This document shows positions 20,931 to 30,690 of a stretch of DNA of 64,000 nt, one piece after another. This DNA is from Coniferiporia sulphurascens (Eukaryota; Basidiomycota; Agaricomycetes; Hymenochaetales; Hymenochaetaceae): assembly GCA_002794785.1 (NCBI GenBank), contig NBBA01000006.1:992001-1056000 (forward strand), in the 5' to 3' direction. Each line of letters begins with the position of its first letter. Positions within the stretch are counted from its first letter, which is position 1. Below the pieces are notes generated by a model, which saw only the letters and a list, made by a program, of their open reading frames with translations, did no database searches and was not told the DNA's origin. Made by a program: the position numbers and the translations under genes.

Positions 20931-21403
20931 ATGCCCACCGCCTACATCACCACCAACAACCACCTCTGGTACCTCGCCATCATCATACCTGGAGGTCTCT
21001 TTGTCTTTGTCTGCGCTCTTACCACCACCATCTGTGCTCGCACACATCGCACTCCACACATCCGATATCCCACTGTCGCCAACCGCCAACCTCTCTCTCC
21101 AACTCTCCCTATTCAAAACCCTCCGGCAGAAATCCGTCACCAAGAATACCAACCCCACAGATCTGCCCCCACTCGCCAGGACGTCATAAACCAACTCTGA
21201 CGCACCTTCCCGCAGGACTTCATCCAACCCTCGGACCTCACTGAAATTGAATTCGAGATTGAAGGACTAGAAAACCAGCTAAGTCGCACCAACCCACCCT
21301 CAGTCGACCTACTCCTTCACCTCGCCAATCTCCACGACCAGGCAGTCATCTTCCATGAGCTCGCACTCGCAGCCCAACTCCAGGAGCAGTGGAACCAATG
21401 CAG
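20931..21403 (+). pseudogene. Gyp1 ORF3: small protein with an N-terminal membrane segment
   Basis: ATG 20931 lies 28 bases after the pol stop; element 2 keeps this spacing (ATG at 48948). The product of about 155 residues starts MPTAYITTNNHLWYLAII, followed by one hydrophobic stretch of about 20 residues ending near ALTTTI, then an acidic, possibly helical C-terminal half (LTEIEFEIEGLENQL). A TGA at 21198 corresponds to an Arg codon in element 2. The presumed original stop near 21403 is lost in this copy. No family is recognised. An envelope-like or membrane-anchoring role is conceivable but unsupported. Confidence 0.6.
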
Positions 21404-22263
21404 AGTACCGTCGCCGACACCACCTAGCAACTCGTCACCGATACCCAGTACACGACCTGAACCGGCAAACCGCACCCCTCCTCCCGCATACCATCCTCCA
21501 ACATGTTCTCGCAGCCCCAGACCTGGATACGGACATCAACCGGATTCTTTCCACCCACCCCAGGTCGTCCCAGATCAACCGGATGCATCAACACCTACGG
21601 ACACTGGAGGACATGCAGCGCCTGGTGTGGTATGCCCAGGAAATCACGGAGATGCTGGACTCTCACCTAAGTAATCTGGTTGACGATCTCCGGCTCTTGC
21701 GCAACACGGACTATGAATCGCTCGAGGAAGAAGGTATTCATACAGTACTCATTCCTCTTCATCCTCAGGCGCATCTCTACTGTCCCGCACCAGCTCCTCC
21801 GCTTATCCCAATGGTTCCATCCTCGCCTGTGGTCACTTGTCACAACTCCATGACTCAGACCAAACCACTCCCGGTCCAAGTCCCTCACCCATCGCAATCA
21901 TCGTCCTCGTCATCCTCTCACACCCACTGCTCAGCATGCATGTCTCTGGCTCATCTTACCACCTACTGTGTGCAGTACACCTGTCCCTGGTGCAATAAGA
22001 CAGCACCTCGACACACCCCAGGAGAATGTCCTCAACACGTACAACAGTCGGCATCACCCCCTCCACTCGCACCCACATCCACCCCAGATGAAAACAGGCC
22101 ACCATCTCCACCAGCAGCAAACGCACCAAACGGTAGACGCATGGTACGACTCTCAGATCTAGGGGCTCGCGTTCTTCTCCAGTCATACATGGACGACATC
22201 GCAGCAGGCATTAACATCAATGACGTCGATATGGGGTCCAACAATGACGACCACTCCAACTGA
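21355..22263 (+). CDS. Gyp1 ORF4: protein with two zinc knuckles, overlapping ORF3
   Basis: This is an open frame of 302 codons from ATG 21355 to TGA 22261, overlapping the end of ORF3 in another frame. The N-terminal half is Arg/His/Leu-rich with a helical look (HLRTLEDMQRL, SNLVDDLRLLRN). A serine run precedes CSACMSLAHLTTYC (CX2CX4HX4C, residues 192-205) and CPWCNKTAPRHTPGEC (CX2CX6HX4C, residues 210-225). The C-terminus has the conserved LSDLGARVLLQSYMDDIAAG. Element 2 retains it with a frameshift. It looks like a second nucleocapsid-like RNA-binding protein. That function is inferred from the knuckles only. Confidence 0.7.
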   Translation: MSSHSQPNSRSSGTNAEYRRRHHLATRHRYPVHDLNRQTAPLLPHTILQHVLAAPDLDTDINRILSTHPRSSQINRMHQHLRTLEDMQRLVWYAQEITEMLDSHLSNLVDDLRLLRNTDYESLEEEGIHTVLIPLHPQAHLYCPAPAPPLIPMVPSSPVVTCHNSMTQTKPLPVQVPHPSQSSSSSSSHTHCSACMSLAHLTTYCVQYTCPWCNKTAPRHTPGECPQHVQQSASPPPLAPTSTPDENRPPSPPAANAPNGRRMVRLSDLGARVLLQSYMDDIAAGININDVDMGSNNDDHSN

Positions 22264-22305
22264 GGATTCTTAGTCTGCAATGACCCTAAACTACTACTCC
22301 TGGGT

Positions 22306-22650
22306 ATGACCTTAAAAGGCCCACTAGTGCATTTCTTCATTCTTTTTCTATGCCCACTTCTCTGCCTGTTATCGTCCTTCTTGGCAGTTTGCCTTCTCCT
22401 TATTGTTTATTGGCCTTCACTTGGCCCTATAGGTGCCTATGACTTGCAATCTGGGTTAGGGATTCTTTTTGCATCGATTTTCCGCTTTTTCACCGTCTTC
22501 GGACATCATACCATTAATATTGGTGAAAGACCTGGATTAGGTACCAAAGAGTGTGGTAACAAACTCTGCGGTGAACCTAGCATTACACTTAAAGACCTGC
22601 TAGGCCGGCATCTTGATACACTTGGAATTTTTTTCTCTCTCTCTTTATGA
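22306..22650 (+). CDS. Possible small hydrophobic ORF upstream of the 3' LTR
   Basis: 114 codons from ATG. The first 40 residues are strongly hydrophobic (FFILFLCPLLCLLSSFLAV), followed by a polar part (NIGERPGLGTKE). Element 2 keeps much of the polar part but a shorter N-terminus. It may be coding or simply conserved 3' UTR; the closeness of the two copies does not let me distinguish these. Confidence 0.25.
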   Translation: MTLKGPLVHFFILFLCPLLCLLSSFLAVCLLLIVYWPSLGPIGAYDLQSGLGILFASIFRFFTVFGHHTINIGERPGLGTKECGNKLCGEPSITLKDLLGRHLDTLGIFFSLSL

Positions 22651-22700
22651 CTCGTCTTTATATTTTATTCTGACAATTCGGTGACTTGTCGATCCTAAAT

Positions 22701-22709
22701 GGGAGGCAA
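22701..22709 (+). promoter_or_regulatory. Polypurine tract of Gyp1 element 1
   Basis: GGGAGGCAA lies directly before the 3' LTR. The same sequence is next to the internal LTR border of element 2 (47163, minus strand). It is the expected plus-strand primer site. Confidence 0.65.
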
Positions 22710-23268
22710 TGTTACAATTTTCCTTTACTTTCCCTTACTGCGCTGACTCACTTCCTCTTTGTCATCATCAGTCAGCGCAACTCCCCCATTTCTCTGTCTT
22801 ACTCATCCTTATTCACCTCGCGCCATAAGACGCCATGATGATGCCTTATTGCACCATCATGACATGCTTTACTTACTGATCACTGTACTTGTATTACCAA
22901 GGCCTTCCTTGAGTTTCCATGACCTTCCATAGTCTGGTAAACACACCTAACCAAGTTGCTACAGTAGCAAACACATAGAGTAGCATATAAGCATGTAACT
23001 TCAATAGCACAAGCCCTAAGCTTGTGCTCTTTCGTTCATACAAGCCCATTATCTGTTACCACCAGTCTACTGTACGCCATTGTGTCACCAGCAGCTTCAT
23101 CGTAACCCAACCCCACTCAGAAGCTTACTGTGCCCACATCGTTGATCAGGAAGCCCCACCGACGATCACTATCGACTTACGACATCTAGGAAACCCCATT
23201 GCTGTACCATCAGTCTCGATGATCAGGAAGCACCAACATTGATCATTGCATAACCGTTGAGCTTAACA
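22710..23268 (+). repeat. 3' LTR of Gyp1 element 1
   Basis: 559 bp, colinear with the 5' LTR without indels. By eye about 20 differences, all transitions, mostly where one copy has CpG and the other TpG or CpA. It is followed by the GGGGG duplication. Confidence 0.94.
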
Positions 23269-23273
23269 GGGGG

Positions 23274-25177
23274 CAGTAGCCTCCCTGCCAGCGCCCTTCG
23301 CCCCAGCTCCCCCCCTGCAAAGGACCCCGGCCACTGCTAACCAACCCTCTGCCCCTACCAGGACCCCCGGAACCGCCAACATGTCACCCAATGTGGCTGC
23401 GCTGACTAACATTGTTAAACAGCTCTCCACAGAAGTCGCCACCATCTCCCGGCAAGTCTCAATCCTTGTCAACTGGCCCACACCCCGTGCCCCACAGGCC
23501 CAGAAGGCCCAGGCCCCCACCACCACCACCCAGGCTGCTATCACCATGGCACCAACCTCATACGCCCAGGTGGCAGCCGCCCCTGCTCCGCCCACCGCCT
23601 CCAACCCCAACCCCGCTGCCCTGGCTCCAGGCACAGTCTTCACAACTGTGACCCACAAGAAGAGGAAGCAGCACCAGGTCCCGCCCCCGCCCCCGATGTA
23701 TGCCAAGGACCCGACTCTGGTCCTCCTACCGACTATCATGATAAAATCCAAGGTCCAACTCCCAGCCATGTGCCTAACCGCCACAGCCCATGAGTTTTTC
23801 TCCTCCCTCCCCACCACTGACCAGGTCATGGTCTTGGCTTCCTCCTTCAATGTAAAGGGGAACCTTGTGACCTTGTTTGCCAAGTGCCCCTCCTCCGCCA
23901 CCCTGGCCACAGACACAATCATCGATCGGCACTCTGCAGCCTTCCCGTGGATGGATCCTCTGGCATTTACAAATGGAGGAGTCTCATTCGCCACTCCTAT
24001 CACTCTGGTAAGCAAAGACACCCAAAAGGAATTCATGGCTGCCACGTGCTCCCTGAGCACCCTCCCCCACCTCCAAATGTTTGCCGATGGCTCATGCATG
24101 GGTACTAACTCTGGATCAGCCGTCTGTGCAATGAGGGGCCTCACCCACCTCAACTCGTGCCGGCTCGCCTCCCCCACCTGCACCACAGCAATGGACGCGG
24201 AGATTTTCTCCCTCACCTCTGCACCAAGCTGGGCTGCCCACCAACTCTGGGACCACCTGCCTGTCACATCCAACATCTTCTTTCTGTCAGATTTGCTGAC
24301 AGCACTCCACCTTATCCGCACTTGGGCGCCAGTACTGGGTGCCCATCTCCTTCACCAATGGAAGGCCAGGGTCCAGACCCTTCTGGACTCATATCCAGAT
24401 CTTTCCATCCACTTCATGTGGTGCCTGGGTCACTCCGACATCCCCAGAAACGAATGGGCAGACCGTGAGGCAAAGTTCACAATGAATTTACCTCCATCTT
24501 CACTTGCACCCTCCACCTCCGCTTTGAAGGAGGCCGCCATTAACACCCTCATGGAGCGCTGGTCCCTCTCACTTGCCCGCCCCCTAGCCTCGACAGCCAA
24601 CAAGTACCTCGCTGTCAACGGTATCCCTTCCCGCCGCCCACAAAAGCTTATCACACAATTGGTTGACCACCCCCGCCGGGAGCTTTCTGCAGTCACCCAG
24701 GTCCTATGTTGTGCCGGTCCCTATGGGGGCTACTGGCTGAGCTTCGACTCAGCCTACTGGCGCAGGCATGGCCTGATCTCACACTGCAGATGGCACAACC
24801 ACCCCCCCTGGCCGGCCCAGTCAACTGCCCATGTATTAGGCAGGTGTCACACATTCCGTCCCTGGATCCGCAAGGTCTGGCCCCCCTGTGACCCACTCCT
24901 GACCCACCACACCGAGTGGGCGGATGAAAACCGTCTTCAGGTTCTGTGCCACTGGCTGAAGCTGACAGGGCACTTGAACCGCCTCTCCGACTGCACCTCT
25001 GCCATCCGCCTGGCTTTTGCTGCGATGGAGCTGGAGGGACACCTGACCGATGAAGATATGGACTTGGACCTCCTCTGGGACTACATGAGTCGTATGCTTG
25101 GACCCCATTCCCAGGACCCAGACCCAGCTCTCTTGGAGCTTTCAGGTGTGCTTCCCCCCTTTTCCTTTGATCTATGA
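23274..25177 (+). CDS. LINE-A ORF1 C-terminal part fused in frame to RNase H (deleted LINE-A)
   Basis: The frame is continuous from the gypsy border to TGA 25175 without a stop. Residues up to about codon 223 match ORF1 (PTSYAQVAAAPAPP, MYAKDPTLVL, FNVKGNLVTLF). At about 23944 the sequence jumps to ORF2 just before RNase H (WMDPLAFTNG). It then carries FADGS, AMDAEIF, LSDLLTAL and HSDIPRNEWAD, followed by the Cys/His C-terminal domain and LLELSGVLPPF. The first RNase H Asp is kept (ADGS). Together with 14435-15083 it would form one ORF with a single stop near the start. It lacks endonuclease and RT, so it could only move with help. A trans-acting role for the fusion is speculative. Confidence 0.85.
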
Positions 25178-25488
25178 TTGTCTTTCGGACTCTCCTGCAT
25201 ATGTCCCGGCTGGTGCTCTCGCCCACCCTTTCCAATTCTAAGCTACCCCCTTTTGCCTGATGTTGTCTGTTTGGCTTGGCCATAGTGATATGTACTCCTC
25301 CCTCTTTCTTTTTCACATACTAATAGGGGCCCTTCACACCTTGGCACCCTTTGGGGAGCAGGGCCCCCACCCAGTTTCATGCATTGCGCAATGACAGGCG
25401 CCTCTGTTGTTATGTAGTTAGGGCCCCCCCTTTGGGGGGGCAGCTTGTAATTATGTAATACTGCAGGAATAATAATAATAATAATAAA
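25178..25488 (+). other. 3' UTR, hairpin and tail of the deleted LINE-A
   Basis: A standard LINE-A 3' end: a TTTGGGGAGCAGGGCCC element near 25350, the terminal hairpin at 25424-25442, and an AATAAT tail. No coding sequence is seen. Confidence 0.85.
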
Positions 25489-25974
25489 TGCAAGCGCATC
25501 AATCCCAGAGGATTAGACCCGACTTTCGCTGAGCCCGAGGTTTCCTGGTTTTCACTGACCGCTAGTGGGCAGAGGGTTTCCCAACTCCCATGGAAACATT
25601 ATCGTTGTGTTCCCCCCCAACTGGCGCACTTTGCACCTTGCGCTGCTGACCGGGCCCAAGGGCACGACCAGCAGACCAGTCAAGGCACCCCACCCCAAGA
25701 GGGTGTGGCAGATGTGAAGAGGAATCATCCTCACCAAGTTATCCCCCCAATGCAACGTTAACGACAGGTTGCATACCCTCTGGCGAGCCCTAGAGCCCCT
25801 CATGCATCTTCGAAACCGCCATTACAGTGACTGGATGACCAGTGTGCAGTTGGTAGCCTTCTCTCATATCAACCCAGTAGTATACCAGACCAGAGTATGG
25901 GTTGCTGCGATGAACCCCTAGACGACCCCCAGTGAAAACCAGAGATGGTGGTGGTAAGAGGACGAGAAGGATGG
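25489..25974 (-). repeat. Inverted module M fragment containing the M 5' end
   Basis: On the minus strand it starts CCATCCTTCTCGTCCTCTTACC and follows the first 0.45 kb of M, with more divergence than other copies. Its 5' end abuts a sense LINE fragment beginning CTCCAAAGGCC at 25975. An inverted 5' segment with the RNA 5' end facing a sense 3' segment is the geometry expected from twin priming of an M-LINE chimeric RNA. Confidence 0.72.
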
Positions 25975-26005
25975 CTCCAAAGGCCTTTCAACACTGGCAG
26001 CCCTT

Positions 26006-27830
26006 TGCATCCTTCTTGTCCTCTTACCACCACCATCTCTGGATTTCACCAGGGGTCATCTGGGGGTTCATCACAGCAACCTGTGCTCTGGTCTGGTATT
26101 CTACTGGGTCGACACGAGAGAAGGCGCTCCAACTGCCCACCTGTATAGGGAGGGCTGCTGGCTGGTCGCCGAGGCGCTGTAGCGGCATCGCTGGATGGTG
26201 GGAAACGGGCGCTTGCATTCGCCGGCTGGCATGAAGACCTGTCGTTAACATCTTCATGGGGGGGGTAACTCGGTGAGGATGATCCTTCTTCACGTCTGCT
26301 GTGTTCTCTTGGGGCATGGTGCTTGCTGGTCCGCCTTTCGGTGGTGCAAGGGGCGCATGCCTGCCAGTCGGGGGGGGACATGACGTTAATGTCCCCACAC
26401 CCACGCGGGGGGGGGGGGGGGCAACCCTCTGCCCTTCAGCAGTCGGCTTTGGTTGGGAGACCTCGGGTTTGGGGAGACTCGGATCTGACCTTTGGGTCGG
26501 GACTTAAAATCCTGGGGCCGCGTTGTCCCTGGCATGACAAACCATAAAAACTGCTGCCCCAAACCCCAAAAGGGTCTCTGATGACATCACTAGTTGATAT
26601 AAGGAGATAGGGGCTTCATAACACATGGCGTTGCGGTAAGAACCAGCCGACGTGAAAGCGACAGGCCACCATGGGCCTCTTGGGGGAGTAATGCTGGGGC
26701 CCACCCTGCAGTCATGGGAGGTTCTTGGTAGCTGGCCCCACACCATTGTGGTTGGGTGCTGGTACCCCTTGAGAGGTGGTTAGTCTGAGCGGACTCCCTG
26801 GTGGCTGTAACAATCGCTGGGGTCCAAGCAAGGGCAACACGTCAACTCCGGTATGCCGCAGATCCAGAAGCAGGCCTTGTGCCTGAGTATTCCCCTTTGG
26901 GGCTCTGAAGCGTGTGCTGGGGAACAGGAAACTCCGGGGGGGCCTAGGAAACCCCTCCATCATGGAGTGAGCTGTAGCAGTGGGGGATAGTTCCCTCCAC
27001 TGGCTCCAGAGCACTAAATCTGGCATGGGTGCATGTAGGAGTAAGTCCTATTGCATGCTTAAGTTGATTCCCAGAAACTAGTGGCACTCTACAGTGGAAA
27101 GCAGGGTAAGGGGGGGAATGTGTAGGGTAGGGGGGGCACCCAATGGGTGGGGTAGTGCCTATGGCACCATGACCCCTACTCAGAATGTCTCCCTGGCGCG
27201 GCACGCCCTTCCCAATCCAGCGCGCCATAGAGGACAGCATGTTGGGTATAAGTCCTACTGGTCAGGCATCTATGTCACAAGGAAGGTGCATGCATAGTGG
27301 GGTCCCGCAAGGGTGCCCTTTAATTCTGGCCATCTGCTTGGCCTATGCTGTGATGGAGTTGGAAGGACACTCGACCGATGAAGATATGGACTTGGACCTC
27401 CTCTGGGACTACATGAGTCGTATGCTTGGACCCCGTTCCCAGGACCCAGACCCAGCTCTCTTGGAGCTCTCAGGTGCGCTTCCTCCCCTTTCCTCTACTC
27501 AGTGATCGCCTTTCGGACTCTCCCACGTATGTCCCGGCCGGCACTCTCGCCCTCCCTTTCCAATTCTAAGTTACCCCCATTACCTGCCCTCATCTGCTTG
27601 GTTTTGTCATAGCGATATGTATTCCTCTCCCCTTCCCATCATTCCCTTTTTAAATAGGGGCCCTTCCCACCTTGGCACCCTTCAGGGAGCAGGGCCCCCA
27701 CCCAGTTTCATGTGCTGTGTGATGATGGGCGCCTCTGTTGTTATGTAGTTAGGGCCCCCCCTTTGGGGGGGCAGCTTGTAATTATGTAATACTGCAGGAA
27801 TAATAAAATAAAAATAAAAATAAAATAAAA
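26006..27830 (+). mobile_element. Composite C2: module M fused to a LINE-A 3' end
   Basis: Module M spans 26006-27331 and ends CTTTAATTCTGGCC. It is followed at once by LINE-A starting ATCTGCTTGGCC, which encodes only the final 57 residues (to 27505), then the 3' UTR, hairpin and AAAAT tail. The flanking duplication CTGGCAGCCCTT (25994-26005, 27831-27842) is perfect. The LINE join differs from that in C1, although the M end is the same. Two extra bases (TG) precede CATCCTTCTTG at the 5' end, a common feature of LINE 5' junctions. Confidence 0.9.
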
Positions 27831-27905
27831 CTGGCAGCCCTTCGGATTCTTGGTAACACTGAGAGGGGCCTGTCCGCCATCCACCTCCAGCGACTCTATA
27901 CTGCC

Positions 27906-28721
27906 TTTTTTTTATTTTTAATTATTATTCCTGCAGTATTACATAATTACAAGCTGCCCCCCCAAAGGGGGGGCCCTAACTACATAACAACAGAGGCGCC
28001 CATCATCACACAGTGCACGAAACTGGGTGGGGGCCCTGCTCCCCGAGGGGTGCCGAAGTGTGAAGAGTCCCTATTTAGTATGGTAGGAGGTAGAAGGAGG
28101 AATACATATTGCTACAAATATACCAAGCGGGTTAGGGCAGGCAAAGTAAGAAGCTTAGAATTGGAAAGGGGATGGCGAGAGTGCTGGCTGAGACATATTC
28201 ATGGGAATTCGAAAGGCTGGCATTAGAGCAGGGGGAGGGGGGGAGCGTACCTGAAAGCTCCAAAAGGGCTGGGTCCGAGTCCTGGGTTCATGGTCCGAGC
28301 ATACGACACATGTAGTCCCTTAGGAGGTCCAAGTCCATATCCTCATCGGTTGGGTGACCATCAAGGTCCATCGCGGCAAATGCTAGCTTGATGGCCCCCA
28401 AGGTCTGGTTGGAGAGGCGGTTTAGGTGACCCATCAGCCTAAGCCAATGGCGCAAAACTGGGAGGCGGTTTTTGTCAGCCCACTCTGAGTGGTGGACTGG
28501 GAGAGGGTCCCAAGGTGGCCATACACAACGTATCCACAGGTGGAAGGTGCTACAGCCGCCTAAGATATGGGCGGTCGACTGCACGGGCCAGGGGGGGGTG
28601 GTTGTGCCATCTGCAGTGTGAGATAAGGCCATGTCTGTGCCGGTAGGCTGAGTTGAAGCTCAGCCAGCATCCCCCATAGGGACCAGCATGACAGAGGACC
28701 TGCACAACTGCAGATAGCTCG
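27906..28721 (-). mobile_element. Antisense LINE-A 3' fragment inserted in LINE-B copy 2
   Basis: About 0.8 kb on the minus strand: the Cys/His C-terminal domain of ORF2, the acidic block, the 3' UTR and hairpin, and a T-rich (tail) border at 27906. The duplication of 14 bp has one C/T difference. The ORF2 end encoded here, for example 28288-28632, reads through the Cys/His block into TDEDMDLDLL. Confidence 0.9.
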
Positions 28722-28735
28722 GACTCTATACCGCC

Positions 28736-30113
28736 TGCGTGCACACTGTCCTAGCATGGGGTGCACCAGTGTGGTACCATGGACGTTGTCAAAAAAACAC
28801 TAGTCAACTGACTACAGGCTGTGCAGAACACTGCTTGCCGTTGGATCTTAGGCATCTACAAGGGCGTGTCACCATATTCCACTAATTTTCTCTGTTCCAC
28901 CCCCCCTTTCTTTGCTTATTTCAAATATTTAAAGACCACTCATGCCTTGTGCCTATGGTGCACCCCCCACCACATAGGGCAGAAAAAGTTTAATCCCAAT
29001 GCTAACGCCCCCTTCTCCCTTTTGTTGCAGGTCCACATCCCCCGAGTCCAACGGATCCCAGCATACATGCACCCCCCCTGGACGGACCCCCTTGCCTTCA
29101 GTCAAGGCCGAATCGTCTTCTCAGCCCCAAGACAGCCAGTTTCCTCTGAGATGTGTGACAGCTATGTTGCCCAGGCTAGAGCGTGCTGCACCAACTCATC
29201 CCTGCAGGTATTCACTGATGGTTCTCGCATTGGCAACGCCTCAGGATCCGCTATCTGCGGCATGAAAGGGGAGCTACACATCTCCTCCCTGTGCCTCACC
29301 TCCCCCACTTGCACAACAGCGACAGACACCAAGATCTTCTCCTTGGCAACTGCACCTGGATGGGCTGCTCACTGCCTCCAACACCTCCTGCCAGATGCCC
29401 AAGAAATCTATTTCCTCTCAGACTCGCTGACAGCACTCGGTCTTTTCCACACCTGGCCCTCTGCTTCGGGGGTCGAGACCCTTCTCAACTCATTTCCGCA
29501 TTTGACCATTCATTTCCGATGGTGCCCAGGCCACAAGGACATCCCTGGGAACGAATGGGCCGACACCGAGGCGAAGCTAGCAACCAAGCTTCCCCCCTCT
29601 TCCCTTGCCCCCTCAATCTCTGCTCTGAAGGAAGTAGCAACTCGCACACTCAGCAAGCGTTGGTCCCTCCAGCTGGCCCGCCCCCTAGCCTCCACTGCCG
29701 ACAAGTACTTGGCAGTAACGGGGCCTCCCACTCGACAGCCGAGAAAGCTAATCACAATCTCAGTCGACCACCCTCGCTTGGAGCTTACCGCAGTTGTGCA
29801 GGTCCTCTGTTGTGCCGGTCCCTATGGGGGTTACTGGCTGAGCTTCGACTCAGCCTACCAACACAGGCATGGCCTGATCATGCACTGTAGGTGGCACAAC
29901 CACCCCCCATGGCCGGCACAGTCTACCTCCCACATCCTAGGCGGATGTGAAACCTTCCAGCCCTGGATATGCTGTGTATGGCCCAAGAGCGACCCCCTCC
30001 CAGTCCACCATACTGAATGGGTGGACAAAAACCACCTCCTGGTCTTAAGGCGCTGGCTGCATCTTACAGGCCACATCAACTGGATGTCCAACCACACAGC
30101 AGGGGCAATTTGC
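28736..30113 (+). pseudogene. LINE-B ORF2: post-RT region, RNase H and C-terminal domain (copy 2)
   Basis: The best LINE-B coding stretch. After a frameshift near the run of A at 28791, a frame is open from 28821 to the M junction. RNase H motifs are FTDGSRI, ATDTKIF, LSDSLTAL and HKDIPGNEWAD; three of the usual acidic residues are present and the ATDTK Glu is replaced by Lys. A short deletion follows SASG compared with copy 56593-58112. The Cys/His domain has HCRWHNHPPWP and SHILGGCETF. After 30113 the open frame continues into M by chance. Confidence 0.85.
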
Positions 30114-30690
30114 ATCCTTCTTATCCTCTTACCACCACCATCTCACCTTCGCTCTGGGGTCATCTCTGGTCAGTCACAGCAACCCATGTCTCACTTTGAT
30201 ATACTACTGGGGCAACATGAGAGAAGGCTCTCTGACTGCCCACCCTTATAGGGAGGGCAGCTGGCTGGTCACCGAGGCGCTGTAGTGGCATTGTTGGATG
30301 GTGGGAGATGGGCGCTTGCATTCACCGGCTGGCACGAGGACCCGTCGTTAACGTCCTCCTGGGGGGGGAGACTCGGTGAGGATGATCCTCTCTCATGTCT
30401 GCACTGACCTTCTCGAGGATGGTGTACTTGCTGGTCCGCCTCTCAGTGGTGCAAGGGGCGCATGCCTGCCAGTCGGGGGGGACACGACATTAACGTCCCC
30501 ACACCCACGCAGGGGGGGGTAACCCTCTGCCCTTCAGTGGTCGGCTTCAGCCAGGAGACCTCAGGTTCAGGGAAACTCGGATCTGACCTTCAGGTTGGGA
30601 CTTAAAATCCTGGGGCCACATTGTCCCTGGCATGACAAACCATAAAAACTGCTGCCCCAAATCCCGAAAGGGTCTCTGATGATGTCACTA

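Larger units (their letters stand above)
15084..23268 (+). mobile_element. Gyp1 element 1: complete chromodomain Ty3/gypsy retrotransposon
   Basis: It is 8,185 bp with two 559-bp LTRs (TG...CA ends) and a 5-bp duplication GGGGG at 15079-15083 and 23269-23273, inserted in LINE ORF1. The order is LTR, PBS, gag, pol (protease, RT, RNase H, integrase, chromodomain), two further ORFs, polypurine tract, LTR. That pol order and the chromodomain place it in the chromovirus branch, nearest Tf1/sushi-like elements in its priming signals. The LTRs differ at roughly 20 sites by eye, all transitions and mostly CpG, so it is not recent. A solo LTR of the same family sits in pol. Confidence 0.95.
14376..25488 (+). 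mobile_element. Internally deleted LINE-A (ORF1-RNase H fusion), split by Gyp1 element 1
   Basis: It has an intact LINE-A 5' end (CCATCCTTCTTGACCAG), an ORF1 start at 14435, the LINE-A 3' UTR, the hairpin and an AATAAT tail ending near 25488. Everything from the ORF1 zinc knuckles through endonuclease and RT is missing; ORF1 runs directly into RNase H at about 23944. Removing the gypsy element and one duplication leaves an element of about 2.9 kb. It cannot encode RT and would depend on full LINE-A proteins, much like HAL1 elements relative to mammalian L1. Confidence 0.88.
25975..30113 (+). mobile_element. LINE-B copy 2, split by C2 and by an antisense LINE-A
   Basis: The pieces are 25975-26005, 27843-27905 and 28736-30113. 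Composite C2 sits between the first two with a perfect 12-bp duplication CTGGCAGCCCTT. An antisense LINE-A sits between the second and third with a 14-bp duplication (GACTCTATACTGCC and GACTCTATACCGCC). The right end runs into module M of C3 at AATTTGC. The LINE-B 3' end is not found beyond C3. Confidence 0.85.

Noticed and set aside
21892..21930. Simple-repeat origin of the ORF4 serine run
   Set aside because: The run is short, both elements have it, and it is flanked by conserved coding sequence; it is treated as a linker in ORF4.
28821..30251. A single 476-codon protein
   Set aside because: Real LINE-B ORF2 ends at about 30113, where module M begins; the last residues are read from non-coding M.
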